A stretch of 51,242 bases of DNA from Reclinomonas americana ATCC 50394 (lineage: Eukaryota > Jakobida > Jakobea > Jakobida). This document shows positions 9,080-21,400 of this stretch, piece after piece. The stretch lies in NCBI GenBank assembly GCA_048213135.1, contig PS015208.1, positions 67,291-118,532 on the forward strand, in the 5' to 3' direction. Below the pieces are notes generated by a model. That model was not told the origin of the DNA, did no database searches, and worked only from the letters and a program-made list of their open reading frames with translations. The position numbers were made by a program, and so were the translations under genes. How positions within the stretch are numbered: the stretch's first letter is position 1; the number at the start of each line of letters is the position of its first letter.

Positions 9080-11338
9080 CTACAATTCGTCGTGCTTCTT
9101 CTCCTCTGGCAAGACCGGAGCTGGTCCCGTTGTTTTCCTGCCCACCAACACACACACAGTCAGGTGACAAGTGAGTGCACACTGACACAGAGATCACTCA
9201 CCGGTTGGCCTGGATAAAGGTGACCAGACTCTCAAAGTCCAGCTTGCGGCCCTTGTACTGAATGGGCCGGGCGGCTTTGGTGGCCGGGAACAGCATGATG
9301 GTCGGGAAGCCCTTGACCTCGACGCCGTCCGGCAAATCGTTGTCGTCCAAGTTGTAGCGGGCAATGGTGATGCCCTGGTCGGCCGCGTACATGTTGGCGA
9401 GCTGGCGAGGGGAGAGAGAGAGAGGTGAGGTGACAGCAGTGAAGGAGGATATGATGCAGAGAGTCACGCACCAGCTTGTAGGTGGGTGCCAGCGTCTTGC
9501 AGTGTGTGCACCAGCCGGTGTAGAACTCGACCACCACATCGCGCCCCACGTCCTGCGTGCGCTGCGCAAAGGACGAGCGCACAAACTGCAGACACACACA
9601 CCACATTTGTTAGAGGAGACGTGCAGACTGCACATGCGTGTGCGTGCACGTAACGTCCTTCAGGTTGCTGCGCGCATTCGTGGTCGGCTCGGCCGCACTC
9701 TTGTACGTCGGGCGCAGTTTGCCCTTGGCGAAGCCTTCCATGAACGCCGCAATCCTCGCCGGGTCGTTCACATCATCGGTCGGCAACACATACTTGGTGA
9801 CCTGCGGCAGCACACACGGTGAGTCCTGGCCGGCAAGCACACGCATCGACAGGGTGGGTAGGTGGTCAACGCACCAGATCCTTGTCCAAAATGTGCACCT
9901 CCGGCAGCGCATTGAGGTCGACCTTGTGGCGCGCGGCAAACGTGTCGAACTCGACAGTGTCGAGCACCACGGCCATGAACTGCTGGTTCACCTTTTTGTT
10001 CACGTGCTTGCTGCGGGCGTCCCAGATGGCGCCAATCACATTGCTGGTCTCCCGACTCTCCGACGGGTTCACATACGCAATCAGCAACGGGTGCGTGCCA
10101 CTCAGGGCCTCTGCATAATGCACAGGTGAGCGCGGCCCGCTGCATTTGGCAGAAAGAGGAGATGATGACGTTTGAAGAAGAAAACGCACCGGGACTCCAT
10201 CCGGCCGACAGGGAAATCACATAATCGGTCGACACCGTGTGCAGCCACTCCAGCACCTGTCCAGCGTCAAACTTCTCGGCCATGGCCGAAGGCATGTCGA
10301 CAGCCACCGTCTTGGAGAAAGGTGCAAACACTCGAAGCGCCGGCGACGACTTGCCGAGACCAAACGGACGCGCAGTCTTCTTGTCGGTCACAAACGCAAA
10401 GTTCATCTCGTTCTGGAAGACGCGACCCACGGACTCGAACTGCTCCAGCACTACACAAGCACGCCTGCTGGTAAGCACGCGCGAACGGTGCAGTCGGAGA
10501 GAGAGAGAGAGACACCACGCAACGCTTACGACTCGGCTTGCCCTCAAAGTACGCAATGACACGTGGCTTGGACGAGACACTGGCCCACTTGGTCTTCTTG
10601 CTCTTGTTGTCAATGTTGGTCAGCGGCGAGCGATCGTACGTCTGCAGGTACGCCACCAGCGACTTGGCCGAACCGCCCATGCCCAGCGGGCGAATGACTC
10701 CCTCACTGCGTCGTCGGCATGATGCATGAGAAAGACAACAGGAAGGAAGGATCGACTCTTACTCGAGAAGGTGACGCACCGTCCGACCAAGTACGACGGC
10801 ACCTCAGGCTCAAACGACGGCATGAGCGTGGGACTCTCTCGCAACAGCTCCATGAGAGCCTCCATGTTGGCCTCGTCGCCCACATTCAACTTGGCCACAG
10901 TGATGCGCGTCGATCCAATCGTCGCCTGCAACGCCTGCGATGCACGCTCTGCCGACTCGCATTCCTTGCACTCTTCCGCGTCACGCAGACTATCACACAC
11001 ACACGCATGAGCGCACGATGCAGAGAGAGTGTATTTCACAGTGCGAGTGCGCGCAACAGCAAGAGAATGGGGGTCGGCGCAGTGCGCGGGTCCAGTGGGA
11101 ACATGAACTTGGCCACGTCACTGGCCGTCACTAGCTGCAACGGAGGCAACATCTGCCCAAGTCGCTGTCGCGCAGCATGCACCGCCTGCAATACGTGTCA
11201 GAGCGACTCTCCCTCACACGCACACACACAACACAACACACGCACAGCTGGGTCCTGCCGCTCAGCAGCCATCACACCACCACCAGCACTGATGCACACC
11301 AGCAGTGCAACAACCACAAGCAAAACGCGTGCAAGCAT
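9080..11338 (-). CDS. Protein disulfide isomerase family protein with ER-retention signal
   Basis: The ATG at 11338 starts a signal peptide (MLARVLLVVVALLVCISAGG). A thioredoxin-like N-terminal domain carries CKEC instead of CGHC (RDAEECKECESAER, near 10970). Two central thioredoxin-like domains without cysteine pairs follow (for example KPRVIAYFEGKPSR; THPLLIAYVNPSESRE). The last domain has VVEFYTGWCTHCKTLAP (near 9510) with a CTHC active site, GITIARYNLDDND, and the cis-proline segment VKGFPTIMLFP. The last exon encodes PVLPEEKKHDEL and a stop (9080-9082), so the protein ends in HDEL. The family forms and rearranges disulfides in secretory proteins in the ER lumen. The a-b-b'-a' order and a length of about 480 residues are typical; the CKEC and CTHC motifs are not. 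There are about nine exons. It is divergent from the gene at 11415. Confidence 0.92.
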
Positions 11339-11414
11339 GTGTGTATGTGACTCGGAAAAACCAAAGGACGACGTGCGGGACACAGACTGACTCTCTCTCG
11401 TCTCTTCTCGTTGC
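11339..11414. promoter_or_regulatory. Probable bidirectional promoter (PDI / charged repeat protein)
   Basis: Seventy-six bases lie between two divergent predicted ATGs. There is no TATA box; it holds a CT-rich stretch on plus. The function is inferred from position. Confidence 0.4.
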
Positions 11415-13483
11415 ATGTGCGCAGCAGTGGCGTATCGTGTTGTGCGTGGTCCTGGCGCCAGTGCGGCCTCTGCACGTCGCAATCGCGCAGACCAAGAGGA
11501 AGACGAAGAGGAACGAGTGGAGGACCGATTGTGGCGCGCAGAGGTCCTCTCTCTTTTTCTTCGTTCTCCTCTGCATCGCCTCTGTGCTCACGCGCTTGTT
11601 GTGCAGGCACAGTACCAGCAGCGCAGAGACGTGCGGCGTCGCGAGGAAGACGAGCGCGTGTTGGAGGAGGTCACTGGGCGACCAGTGATCACTCGACGTG
11701 CAGCACAGGCGGTGCGCACGGAGCCTGTGGAGGAGCGACTGTACAGGCAAGCACTGGAGCAGAAGAGGCGATCGCAGCAAAAACGTACGCGCTCGACCCC
11801 AAGCTTTGCCATGCCATTTGCGAACATGACTGATATCTTTTGTTGTATGTACTATAGTGGAGCATACTCGATCATTGTCGCCGCGATCGCCGGCCAGTGG
11901 GTCGCTATCGGTGGAGGAACGACTGTTGATTGCAGGCGCGCGTCATGCGCAGCACTTGGATGAGCTGCGGCTGCAGCGGGAGCAGGAGGAGATGCGGCAG
12001 GTGACGGGCGTGCCGGTGTTGAGTGAGCTGTCGGAGCGCATGGTGGCCACCACGCGGACGGCGACGTCGGTGCCACCGCATCAGAGGCTGTATGAGCAGG
12101 GTGTGCGACGTGATCGCACGCCTCCGGCTCTTCAGCAGCAGCAGCAGCAGAAGAGTCCGCGCCCGAGTCACAGGAGCGTGCAAATGGCGAGTCCGCGCAC
12201 GGCGGGTGGTGAGCGTGTGGAGGATCGCTTGCTCAAGGCCGGCGAGCGACAGAGTCAACGTCAAGCAAAGCTGCAGAAGGAGTCGACGGCGGAATTGAGT
12301 TGCGTTTGGATATGGAAGGCCTGGCGTTGCGGAGTCGCTGACCCCCATTGCTGCCTCGCAGCGTTCCGACCTCAACTGCGACCGCACGTGGCCAACATGA
12401 AGCGCGACGGCAAGATCGAGGACCGCCTGCTGAAGCAGGTCGAATTCATGGAGCGCCGGCGGCAAGTACTCGTTCGTGACGTGATGCGGGATGAGATCGC
12501 AAAGGCCGAGCTGAAGAATGGCCAGGTGCGGAACGGGAGATGCTGATTGACGCTCCCTTCTTCTTGCTCCTCATCGATATTTGTTGTTCTGCGCAGCAAC
12601 TCTTCACTCCTGTCATCCACCCGCGGTCGGCGGCACTGCAAGACAGACCGCCGTTGGAGGAGCGAACTCGTAAACACTCGACGGCCAAGGAGCAGTGGCT
12701 GAAGCAGCAGAAAGCACGTCGTTTGCAGGAGGAGATGGCCGAGTGCACGTTTGCGCCGCAGGTGCGCCAGGCACGGCGACCGGCTCTGAGTCCACCAAAA
12801 TCCACTCCGCCGTCGGCTCCTTCAGCAGCACCACCACCACCACAAACCACGTCGTCTGCTGCCACGTTGCGTAGACGAGAGTTGAGGAGGGGAAGAGGAG
12901 ATACTTTGACGCGCTCACTTTTGCTGCTGCTGATTACAGCGACGGATACGCGCGAAGCGCCCAGCGCCAACCCGCTGCCGACCAGAGGTACGGCCAGAGG
13001 CGCCCGCCTGACATACAGGCACATGACGACGAGGAGGACGAGGACGACGGCAGTGATCCATACGATGTGCCGATCTCCGACAGCGACGAGTACGACGTTC
13101 CGACCGATACCGAAGACGAAGTACCTCAGCGTCATCAGCAACAGCCGCCAATGCCGCCGCCGCCTCCTCCTCCTCCTCCTCCACCACAAATGCCCACACC
13201 ACCACCACCGCCACCGCCACCACCGCCACCAGTAGTCGTACCTCCAGTGGCAGTGCCAGCGGCAGAGGAATCGCCGCCTTCAGGCGACAAGACAAAATGG
13301 AGACGACGGCGGAGGGAGCTCTCCAGTCACGCGTCGCCGCATTCCTCCGCCTCCGCACCCCGCACGCCCGGCAGAACTCCCACCTCTGCCCGGTCGGTAC
13401 GCATGTCGAGTCGACACGACGAGGAGCTCGCAGAGGTGCGACAGCTGCTCGAAGAATTGTTGGCGGAGGAACGCCAAGTGTAA
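11415..13483 (+). CDS. Charged protein with EERL/EDRL repeats, TFxP motifs and polyproline
   Basis: Exons join from the ATG at 11415 to the TAA at 13481. A recurring unit starts with a (V/I)E(E/D)RL motif: VEDRLWRAE, VEERLYRQALEQKRR, VEERLLIAGARHAQ, VEDRLLKAGERQSQ, KIEDRLLKQVEFMERR. Each is followed by Arg/Lys/Gln/Glu-rich helix. Two units lead into a TFxP motif: AELTFRPQL after an intron join at 12298/12361, and MAECTFAPQV near 12740. LFTPVIHPRS is similar. This EERL plus TFxPxI pattern is common in coiled, often cytoskeleton-linked proteins of protists; that is general knowledge, not proof. The C-terminus has an acidic patch, two long proline runs (13151-13230) that could bind profilin or SH3/WW domains, and a final leucine-rich helix. 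Function is unknown. Confidence 0.75.
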
Positions 13484-13590
13484 GGGAACGAGTGCATGCA
13501 TGCTTCAAGTACAAAGAGGGCATTTTTCAGGGTTGTTCAATAAGGAAGTGGAGGCTTGCTGAAAGCAGCACGATGGTGCACAATCGCGAT

Positions 13591-15360
13591 TCACAGGCAC
13601 GGGTAGGACGAGCGCACGTGTTTCTCTTCGTCCACATCAACGCCAGTCTGTGCAACGTCCACAACGTGTGTGAGCAACGGTGTGCGCCTTGCAAGCAGGA
13701 CCACGTTAACGCAACGGCCGTGGTGGTGACGGAAGTGCTCCTTGATGCGGTGCTTGACGGCCTTGTCCCAGAGGAATCCGCTGCAGGTGCGTAGAGATGA
13801 GATGGGAGTGAGGCAGTAAGTGGCAAGGACATGCGATCTCACCGCAGGCGACACTCTGCATCACAAAGCACCGTCAGCGTTCTTATTGAGCATGTCAACA
13901 AGGGGGGCAGACAACAACGCACCTCGCTTGATCTGCTTGAGCACTCGGCGAGCCTCGTGATGACTCTGCGTGCACCGCGCATGTGAGATGCAAAAAGAAA
14001 ATGCAGGCTGCTTACCAAATGAGACAAACCATGCACGACAAGTCGCCGTACGCCTCTGTGTTTCAGTAGAACATGCGAGTGAGACACGTGTCGCGGTAGT
14101 TCGAGCGGAGGAGAGACAGTCACTCACCAAAGCCCGGCTGTTCAAAGGCAGCGAGACACACACAGACAACAGGTAAGTAACACACGCACAGAGCATCACA
14201 CGTGGCTCGTCATTTCCTGCGCAACATAGTACAGGCCACCACGCTGCATCGATGTAAAACGGATGAGCACAATTTCACGACCAAGACAAGCGAAGCGACG
14301 ACTCTCACCGACACCGGTCGAGTCTCCACCACCACCACTGGCTGTGGCGGCGGTGCGTAATACACGGGCTGCGTCGGTGGCGGATAGTACTGCGGCTGCG
14401 GCGGTGGATAGTACTGCGGCTGTGGCGGTGGGTAGTACGACGACGGAGCGGGAGCCACCTGCGGATGCGCCGGGGCGGCGTACTGTGGCTGCGGAGGCGG
14501 GTAGTACTGCTGCTGCTGTGGCGGTGGATAGTACTGTTGCTGCTGCTGCGGCGGCGGCGGCGGCGCATACTGCTGCGAGTAATCATACTGCGGTTGCGCC
14601 GGAGCATACTGCGGCTGCGCGGGTGCGTATTGCGGCGGCGGCGGCTGCTGCTGTTGTGGCGGCGGTGGCGGCGGCGCATAGTGCTGCGAGTAGTCGTACT
14701 GCGGCGCCACAGGAGTCTGCTGTTGCGGCTGCTCACAGTCGGCGATCAGAAAACGGAACCCACAGTAGTCATGCAAGAACTGATCGAGACCTGATAGTAC
14801 CCAGACGCCGGCTGATGCGCCGAGTCGTATGCCGGTGGCGGCGGCAGTGGTGCCGGCGGCTGACTCACCGCAGGCGCAGCCGGAGCCGGAGCCGGAGCCG
14901 CCGGTGCCGTGTTGTACACAATCACAGTCGGCGCGGCCGCCGGCAGAGCCGGTGCCGGTGTGGCGGCTGCTGCGGCCACTGCTGGCGCCGAGGGAGCCTG
15001 TATTGGAAACAGCATATGAGACACACAAAGTCGTGGGTGAACCGTACGTGTCTCTCACCATTCGCATCGGTGTCAACTGGCAGTCAGATGATGATTGATT
15101 TTGAGTGAGAGGATTGATTGCACAATTTGAACTCTCTGTTTTACACACCGTGCTTGGCTCTGGGGCTGCTGCGGCGCTTGCACTGCCATTGATCACATAG
15201 GCAGCGGCTGCAGTTGGCGAGGGATTGGGTGTGGTGGTTGTCTGGCCCTGCAACACAAGAGGTCATGACGTGCGCGCGCGTGCGAAGGGGGTGAGAGGGA
15301 GAGAGGGGGACAGCGCGCAACTCCGCCACCGACAGCCGCGAGGAAGTTGCCGCCGCTCAT
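13591..15360 (-). CDS. Pro/Gln/Tyr-rich protein, probably with a C-terminal basic helical domain
   Basis: The ATG at 15360 (MSGGNFLAAVGGG) is followed by Ala/Pro/Thr-rich exons, then a repetitive region with QYAPAQP and QYYPPPQP units (about 14330-14735), and PVVVVETRPVSRGGLYYVAQEMTSH. Read straight on, a TGA follows one codon later (14196-14198). But GT directly after TSH can splice over it to a chain of small exons: PGF, EAYGDLSCM, SHHEARRVLKQIKRE, CRLRGFLWDKAVKHRIKEHFRHHHG, and an end at 13591 (SSYPCL). All phases agree, so I prefer one gene. The alternative is two genes, the second small and basic. The repeat region is low-complexity and prion-like in composition. The basic tail is faintly like LYR-motif or FMC1 proteins, but I would not name it. 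Confidence 0.6.
14330..14735 (-). repeat. Coding repeat region, QYYPPP / QYAPAQP units
   Basis: On the minus strand this stretch is built from variants of QYYPPPQP, QYAPAQP and YDYSQ(Q/H)YAPPPPP. At DNA level it is a degenerate GGCGG/TACTG repeat. Copy number may vary between isolates or be misassembled. Confidence 0.8.
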
Positions 15361-15467
15361 GAGGAAAAGTGATTGTGCTCGGGTTACCGGGTTGCACCGT
15401 CCCCAACTGGCGGCACGGGTTACGCGACACACGCACTTTTGTTACAGACGCTCTCAGTGCACACTCT
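15361..15467. promoter_or_regulatory. Probable bidirectional promoter (P/Q/Y-rich gene / large ARM-LRR gene)
   Basis: There are 107 bp between divergent ATGs. It holds a repeated GGGTTACC/GGGTTGCACC/GGGTTACGC motif at 15379-15426, spaced about 15-30 bp. No TATA box is seen. The regulatory role is an inference. Confidence 0.4.
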
Positions 15468-18400
15468 ATGGACGTGGTTGCTGCAGCTGCTGCGGCCGGT
15501 GCAGTGCCGCTGAGCAGTGGGCCACTAACCACCTTTGAAACGTGGTCTGAGGAGGTGCGAGTGATTAACGACTCTCTCTTGTGCACACGCACGCACTCTC
15601 TCTCACACACACACACACACCTCTGCAGGCAACATCATTGCGTGAAGTCGTCGACACACTTGCGCATGTGCTGCGTGCGATTCATGAGGCGATTGAGTCG
15701 CCTTCGTCGGCACTGTCGACCTCGTCGGCAGCTGTGGCCGAACTGAGTGTCACCAATCAGGCGACGGCACAGGGCGTGCCCACTGGCGAGCAGATTGACG
15801 AGTTGTTTGCCATGGTCGACACGCTGTTGCTCAGCGACACGACGGCCGCGCGGTTGCGGTACTTGGTGTTTGACTCGAACCCCGGTCTCCTGCCCGTGCT
15901 CTTCTCCTACATTTGCACCACCATTGCCTCGCCGCTGTCGCAAATGTCGGTGACGGAGGGCGCGGATGAGTCGAGCAGTGCGACGAGTTTGGAGAACCAT
16001 GTGCTGTTTCGATTGCTGACGCAGGCGCGATTGCGGGCCCTCTCGGTGCTCATTGAGCTCCTGTTGCTGTGCTCTGGGCGCTACGGGCGTCAGCACGTGC
16101 TGCACGTGGAGTTGCGTGTGCGCGTAGCACACACTTACACATATTGATCTGCGTCTCACACGCTGTGTGCACACAGCGACGAGTATGTGCATTTGGCCCG
16201 ATTGTCGGTGCAAAAAATTGTCGACGAGGAGGGAGTGTATGCGTTGCTCGAGTGCTCTCAGGCCGACATTGTGGACGAAGTGCGCCTGCAGTGTGCGCAG
16301 TCGCTGCATCTCATCGCGTCGTCGGGTGAAATGGGTCGCCTGGCGTTGGTGGTGCAAAAGGGACTCGAGTACTTTTTGCGTTCGCTCGATCTGGAGACGG
16401 TGCCGCTGGTGCGCGTGCACGTGGCGCAGGCGCTCGCCTTTATGAGCCGCTCGTGTGTGGATGAGATTGTGCATGGCGACACGGTCAAGGTACGCGACAT
16501 GCTCGGCGATTGTATTTGTGTTTGTGTGCGAGCTCGCACTTACCATGCGGTGTGTGGGGGTGTTAGACGATTCTGCGATTTTGGAAGTTGGACTCGCTGC
16601 CAGCAGTTCGCGCATCTTCTGCTCGCGTCCTCTGCAAGGTGGCCGAGGTGTACACGGAGGCGTTCCCGTTCCTCATTCGCCAGGACGCCACTTTCCTCAC
16701 CGACTTGCAGACGCAACTCGGCACGGAGACCAATCTCGAGGTGCGCGGAGAACGACTTATCTTTTTCCCCTTTTTTCCGTTGCGTGCTGTGCTGACACTG
16801 TAGCGGCAGGTCTTGGAGGCCACACTGGAGTTGGTAACGACGCTGCTGCGTGGCGGTCGCGGTCAGACCGTGGCCACCTCGCTGGTCTCGGTCGGCATGT
16901 GGCAGCAGGTTGCAGACTGGTGCGTGCTGTCTCCAGAATCGATCTGCACAAGTTGCTTGCTTCCGCTCACACTTCGTCTCCATCTCAGCATCTCGCTGGA
17001 ACCCGCCACGGCGGTGGTGGCTGTGCGTGCACTGCGCTCTCTGCTGGATGTGTCGCCGCCAGATTTGGAGCTCGGCAACCGCATCTTCCAGCATTTCCAG
17101 GTGTTCTCCACGCTGCTGCAAGCCGTCATGGAGGAGGATGTTGACGACCCAGTTGCGCACTCTTTCTTGTTGATGAGAGATTGTTGATTATCTCGCCCTG
17201 TTCCGCTCACTGCTCCCGTGCAGGAGTTGGTGTTGCTGCAGCGCACACTGCGCACCGAGCTCGCCGTGTGCATTGGCATTTTGCTGGTGCAGTACCCGTC
17301 ATGCCGCATCCACTTGCGAAAGGAGTTGGCGGTGCTGCCGACGTGGATGGTCAGTGTGCGCAAGTCACTGCTGCACACGCTGTCGTTTGCGCAAGTGGAC
17401 CAGTTCCGAGGGGTTGTTATTGTCGACTGCACGGGAGCGCCGGTGAATGTGGTACCGACGGCGCCGGGCATGGACGATGTGGCCACCAAGGCTCGCCTCG
17501 TCATTCTCGCACAGGAGAAGCGTGTCGGTTTCTCCACGGGTGTGGTGGCCATGGATGACAAATCGCCGCGTTCCACGAGTGGTGAGTGGTGCAGAGCTGC
17601 GTCGCCCCATGTGTTTTCGCTCATCGCGTCGGAGGGAACAGGCCGCTCTGCGTCGTCCATCGTCATCTCGGAGATGTCCGAGGGTGCAAGTGACGCCGGC
17701 TATGAGGCCTACGTGCCGCCTTCCTCAGCTCGCAAGCTGTCGCAAGAGGAGGAGCAGGCTGCGTTCACGCTGGGTCTTTTGCGATGTTTCGTACAACTGG
17801 CAGTTGATCCCCTTCCCCCAGGCGATTTGTGGTTTGCTTACGTTGCTGTCGCAGGGACCATTGGACGCACACTGCGTTCGTCGACCGCCGATCAGCCGCA
17901 TCCAGATCTGGGCGCCAGCCCGGCACCGCGGTACGATCCTCACCAGCATGGTCCGCGCCCACTCGGCAGCGCACCATACCACCCACAGAACGAACCCGGA
18001 AGCCCCACCGGTGAGTGACAGCCGGAGAGAAAGGGTCAAGAGAGACGCTAGACGTAGTCCCTTGCTGTTGTGCTCTCTCTCCCCTTCTTCTTCTTCCTCT
18101 CTTCCTGTTCGTGTTCTTCCTGCTCTCTTTTATTGGTGCCAACACAAGTGATTGTTGCGTTGCAGACGGCGAGGATCCGGTCGCGGCTCTGTCGCTGAGT
18201 GCACGCTCCAGCATGCGGCAAACATCGCCCATGTCCAGCGCATCTCGCCCGCAAGACTTCCGTCGCAAGCACACGGGCACTGGAGGCGCTGCCGTGTCGA
18301 TGCTTCTGACCTCACCGCAGCCGCCGCCGCGCATTGTGCACTCGGAGGCACCGCCGTCTGCGAGTTCCACGCCACCACCCATTCGCATTCAGCGGAGTGT

Positions 18401-21400
18401 CGGCGGGCGCAGTGAGAACGGTGGCGCTGGTGTGCGCTACCTGAACGGCAGTGGCCTTCAGGGGGCGCATTCTGAGCCGCAAAGCGCACGCTCACTGGAG
18501 GTGTCGATGACAGAGGAGGTTTGTGTGCGGCTGTGGGGAAAGACAAAGACAAACGGAAACACAGAGAGGGTGTGCTGACGGCCCTGCGATGTGTAGGGTG
18601 TGTCGGCTCCTCACACAGAGGTCTCGTCGCTCGCGCCGGTGACGCACTTGGTGGCCGACGATGGCTCCAGTCCGCGTCTGTCGGAGAGCAATGCCGGTGA
18701 CGTGTTGGATGAGTACCATGCGGAGTTGGAGCAGTATCAGCAGGATGAGCGATTCGGGGCTGATTTGGCGGCGCTGAGGTTTGTGTGCAGACGTGCGTGA
18801 GAAAGACAGCGTTGGTGCGTGCCACTCAACAATAGAAACAGCTCTGGATCGCGACCGCTGTACTCGCCGGGTGAGCCCATCGAGTCGGAGGCCGAGTTGC
18901 GTGCCCGCCTAAAGGCGCTGCTGGAAAAGGAGCGCGAGGAGGACATGCGCTTCGAGGAGACACGCATCACGCTGCGCAAGCTCCTGCTGTACGATCCTGC
19001 CATCTCGGCGAACGAGCGCGCGGCCATTGGCACTGCGCTTGCCAATGCCACGCCTGGTGAGTGCCATTCACGCGTGTGCGTGGACGATCTATTGTGGCTG
19101 AAACGTTGATGGTGTTGCAGTTCCGGAGATTGGTCAAGTGTCGTTCTCCGAGTTTGTGCGCACCGAGATGCACCGCTCGGGCAACCTGCAGCGCATCGAC
19201 CCCATGGTGCATTTCGCGATTGTGCTTTTTTTATTTTAGTTGACAGCTTCTCACGGCGCTGCCCTTCTTTTTCCGTGGCAGATGTACACGTACGACCTGA
19301 CAGAGGATGGTCTCGTGCGACGCACCCGATCGCCTGCTCGTGGACCCGACAGCGGCGCTGCTGCTGGGCGAGCGAATCTCGGCGTGCAACGTCGACGGAG
19401 GGATCAGAGGCCGCAGCAGGTGATTATCAAGGGCAAGCCACAGCGGTGGACGGCAGCAGATGTGCGCACCGGTGACTACTTGGATCTCAACATGCCGTAC
19501 ACGGAGTTGACGGAGAGCAAGGCGGAGCTGCTGCACAAGCGCTACTCGAAGCACATGATTCGCATTCAGAAGGAGATCACCATCTGTCCGGGCACGCAGA
19601 AGGGTCGGCGAGCGTTCCTCACCTACTTGAAGGGCGAGCAGGCCAAGTTTCGCGACCCTGTTGATTGTCTTACTGTTGATGCGTTGTGGAGGGCATGCTT
19701 GCTGATTCTGTGTGCGCAGATTGGTGGAAGCCATGGCCGCTCTGGTGCAGCTGGTGAACAAGGTCGGCGCGCAGGCAGTCATCGATGTGTTCCCGTCGCT
19801 GTTCCCGCACCAGCCGTGCTTCACGCACGACAACATGATCGACGTGGTTGCCGTGCTCTCCACATGTTGCGTTTTTTTTTTCCTGCGGCTTCTTCATTCG
19901 TCGGCATCCGTGCTCACCGCACTTGCGCAGATGAACCGTTTGCGAAACCGAAAGAGGAGGAAGTGGTGGTGGTGGAACCAGAGCAGCAGGAGGAGAAGAG
20001 CTCCTCGAATGACGAAAGCGCAGCGGCACCGGCAGCCAACGGCGACAGCAACGCACCGACAAGTGCCGCCGCTGATGGTGAGCACAGTGCACCATAGTCG
20101 TCATCGCATGCATGTGTGTTTGTGTTCTCCTGCCTCGCCAGTGTAGTTGGGGTAGTTTTGCATTTTTCTCTCGATCGCTCGTTCTCATTGTGCGTGCCCG
20201 CAATTTTACACTCAGCTGCATCCACAATCGGGCCACCGCCGCCCCTGGTAGACGGGCCGCACCCGCCGCCGACGGCAACCGAGACGCAGGCGCAGTCGCC
20301 ACATTCACCGCAGTCGCCCTCGGCAACCGGCGCTCCGCCAATCACGGACATCCCGCTGCAGCCGACGGCGGCAGTGCACATCCCGCCGCTGCAACTGCAG
20401 CAGCAGACGTCGCCGCCACCGATGCGTCAGCCATCGCCGCAATCGGCAGNNNNNNNNNNNNNNNNNNNNNNNNNNNNNNNNNNNNNNNNNNNNNNNNNNN
20501 NNNNNNNNNNNNNNNNNNNNNNNNNNNNNNNNNNNNNNNNNNNNNNNNNNNNNNNNNNNNNNNNNNNNNNNNNNNNNNNNNNNNNNNNNNNNNNNNNNNN
20601 NNNNNNNNNNNNNNNNNNNNNNNNNNNNNNNNNNNNNNNNNNNNNNNNNNNNNNNNNNNNNNNNNNNNNNNNNNNNNNNNNNNNNNNNNNNNNNNNNNNN
20701 NNNNNNNNNNNNNNNNNNNNNNNNNNNNNNNNNNNNNNNNNNNNNNNNNNNNNNNNNNNNNNNNNNNNNNNNNNNNNNNNNNNNNNNNNNNNNNNNNNNN
20801 NNNNNNNNNNNNNNNNNNNNNNNNNNNNNNNNNNNNNNNNNNNNNNNNNNNNNNNNNNNNNNNNNNNNNNNGCCGCACTGAACTGCTGTGCCTGCTTGGC
20901 GGGTTCTGCGGCGACCACGACATGTTGCTGCTGCTGCTGTTGAGCTGCTGCTGCTGCTGCCACTGGCTTGGCTTCCACTGGTGCTGGTGCTGGTGCAGGT
21001 GCTGGCGCCGCAGCAGGCTTGACCTCGACTGGCGCTGGTGCGGGTGCGGGCGCTGGTGCCTTGACTTCCACAGGTGCCGGCGCGGGTGCTGGCGCCTTGA
21101 CTTCCACAGGTGCCGGCGAAGGCTGCCGGACTGGCGACTGGGGTACAGTCGCAGCCGCAGCAGCCGCAGCAGCGGCACCTCCAACCGGCGACGGCTGCCG
21201 AATCGGCGAAGACATGGCCAGCTGGGCCGCCTGAGCCGNNNNNNNNNNNNNNNNNNNNGCACGCAGCACCGGCCGCCGTTGTGGTGCAACAGCAGCTGCA
21301 GGCGGCAGCAGAGGAGGAAGAAGAGGAGTTGGTGGCCATCGAGGCATCACAGCCACCGGCTGCTGCGCCTGGACCGGCTGCGGTCTCGCCCAACTCGGAG

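Noticed and set aside
14263-15108. Plus-strand Ala/Val/Thr-rich open frame
   Set aside because: Shadow of the minus-strand QYYPPP repeat gene; it has no start context or domain and repeats the same GC-rich unit.
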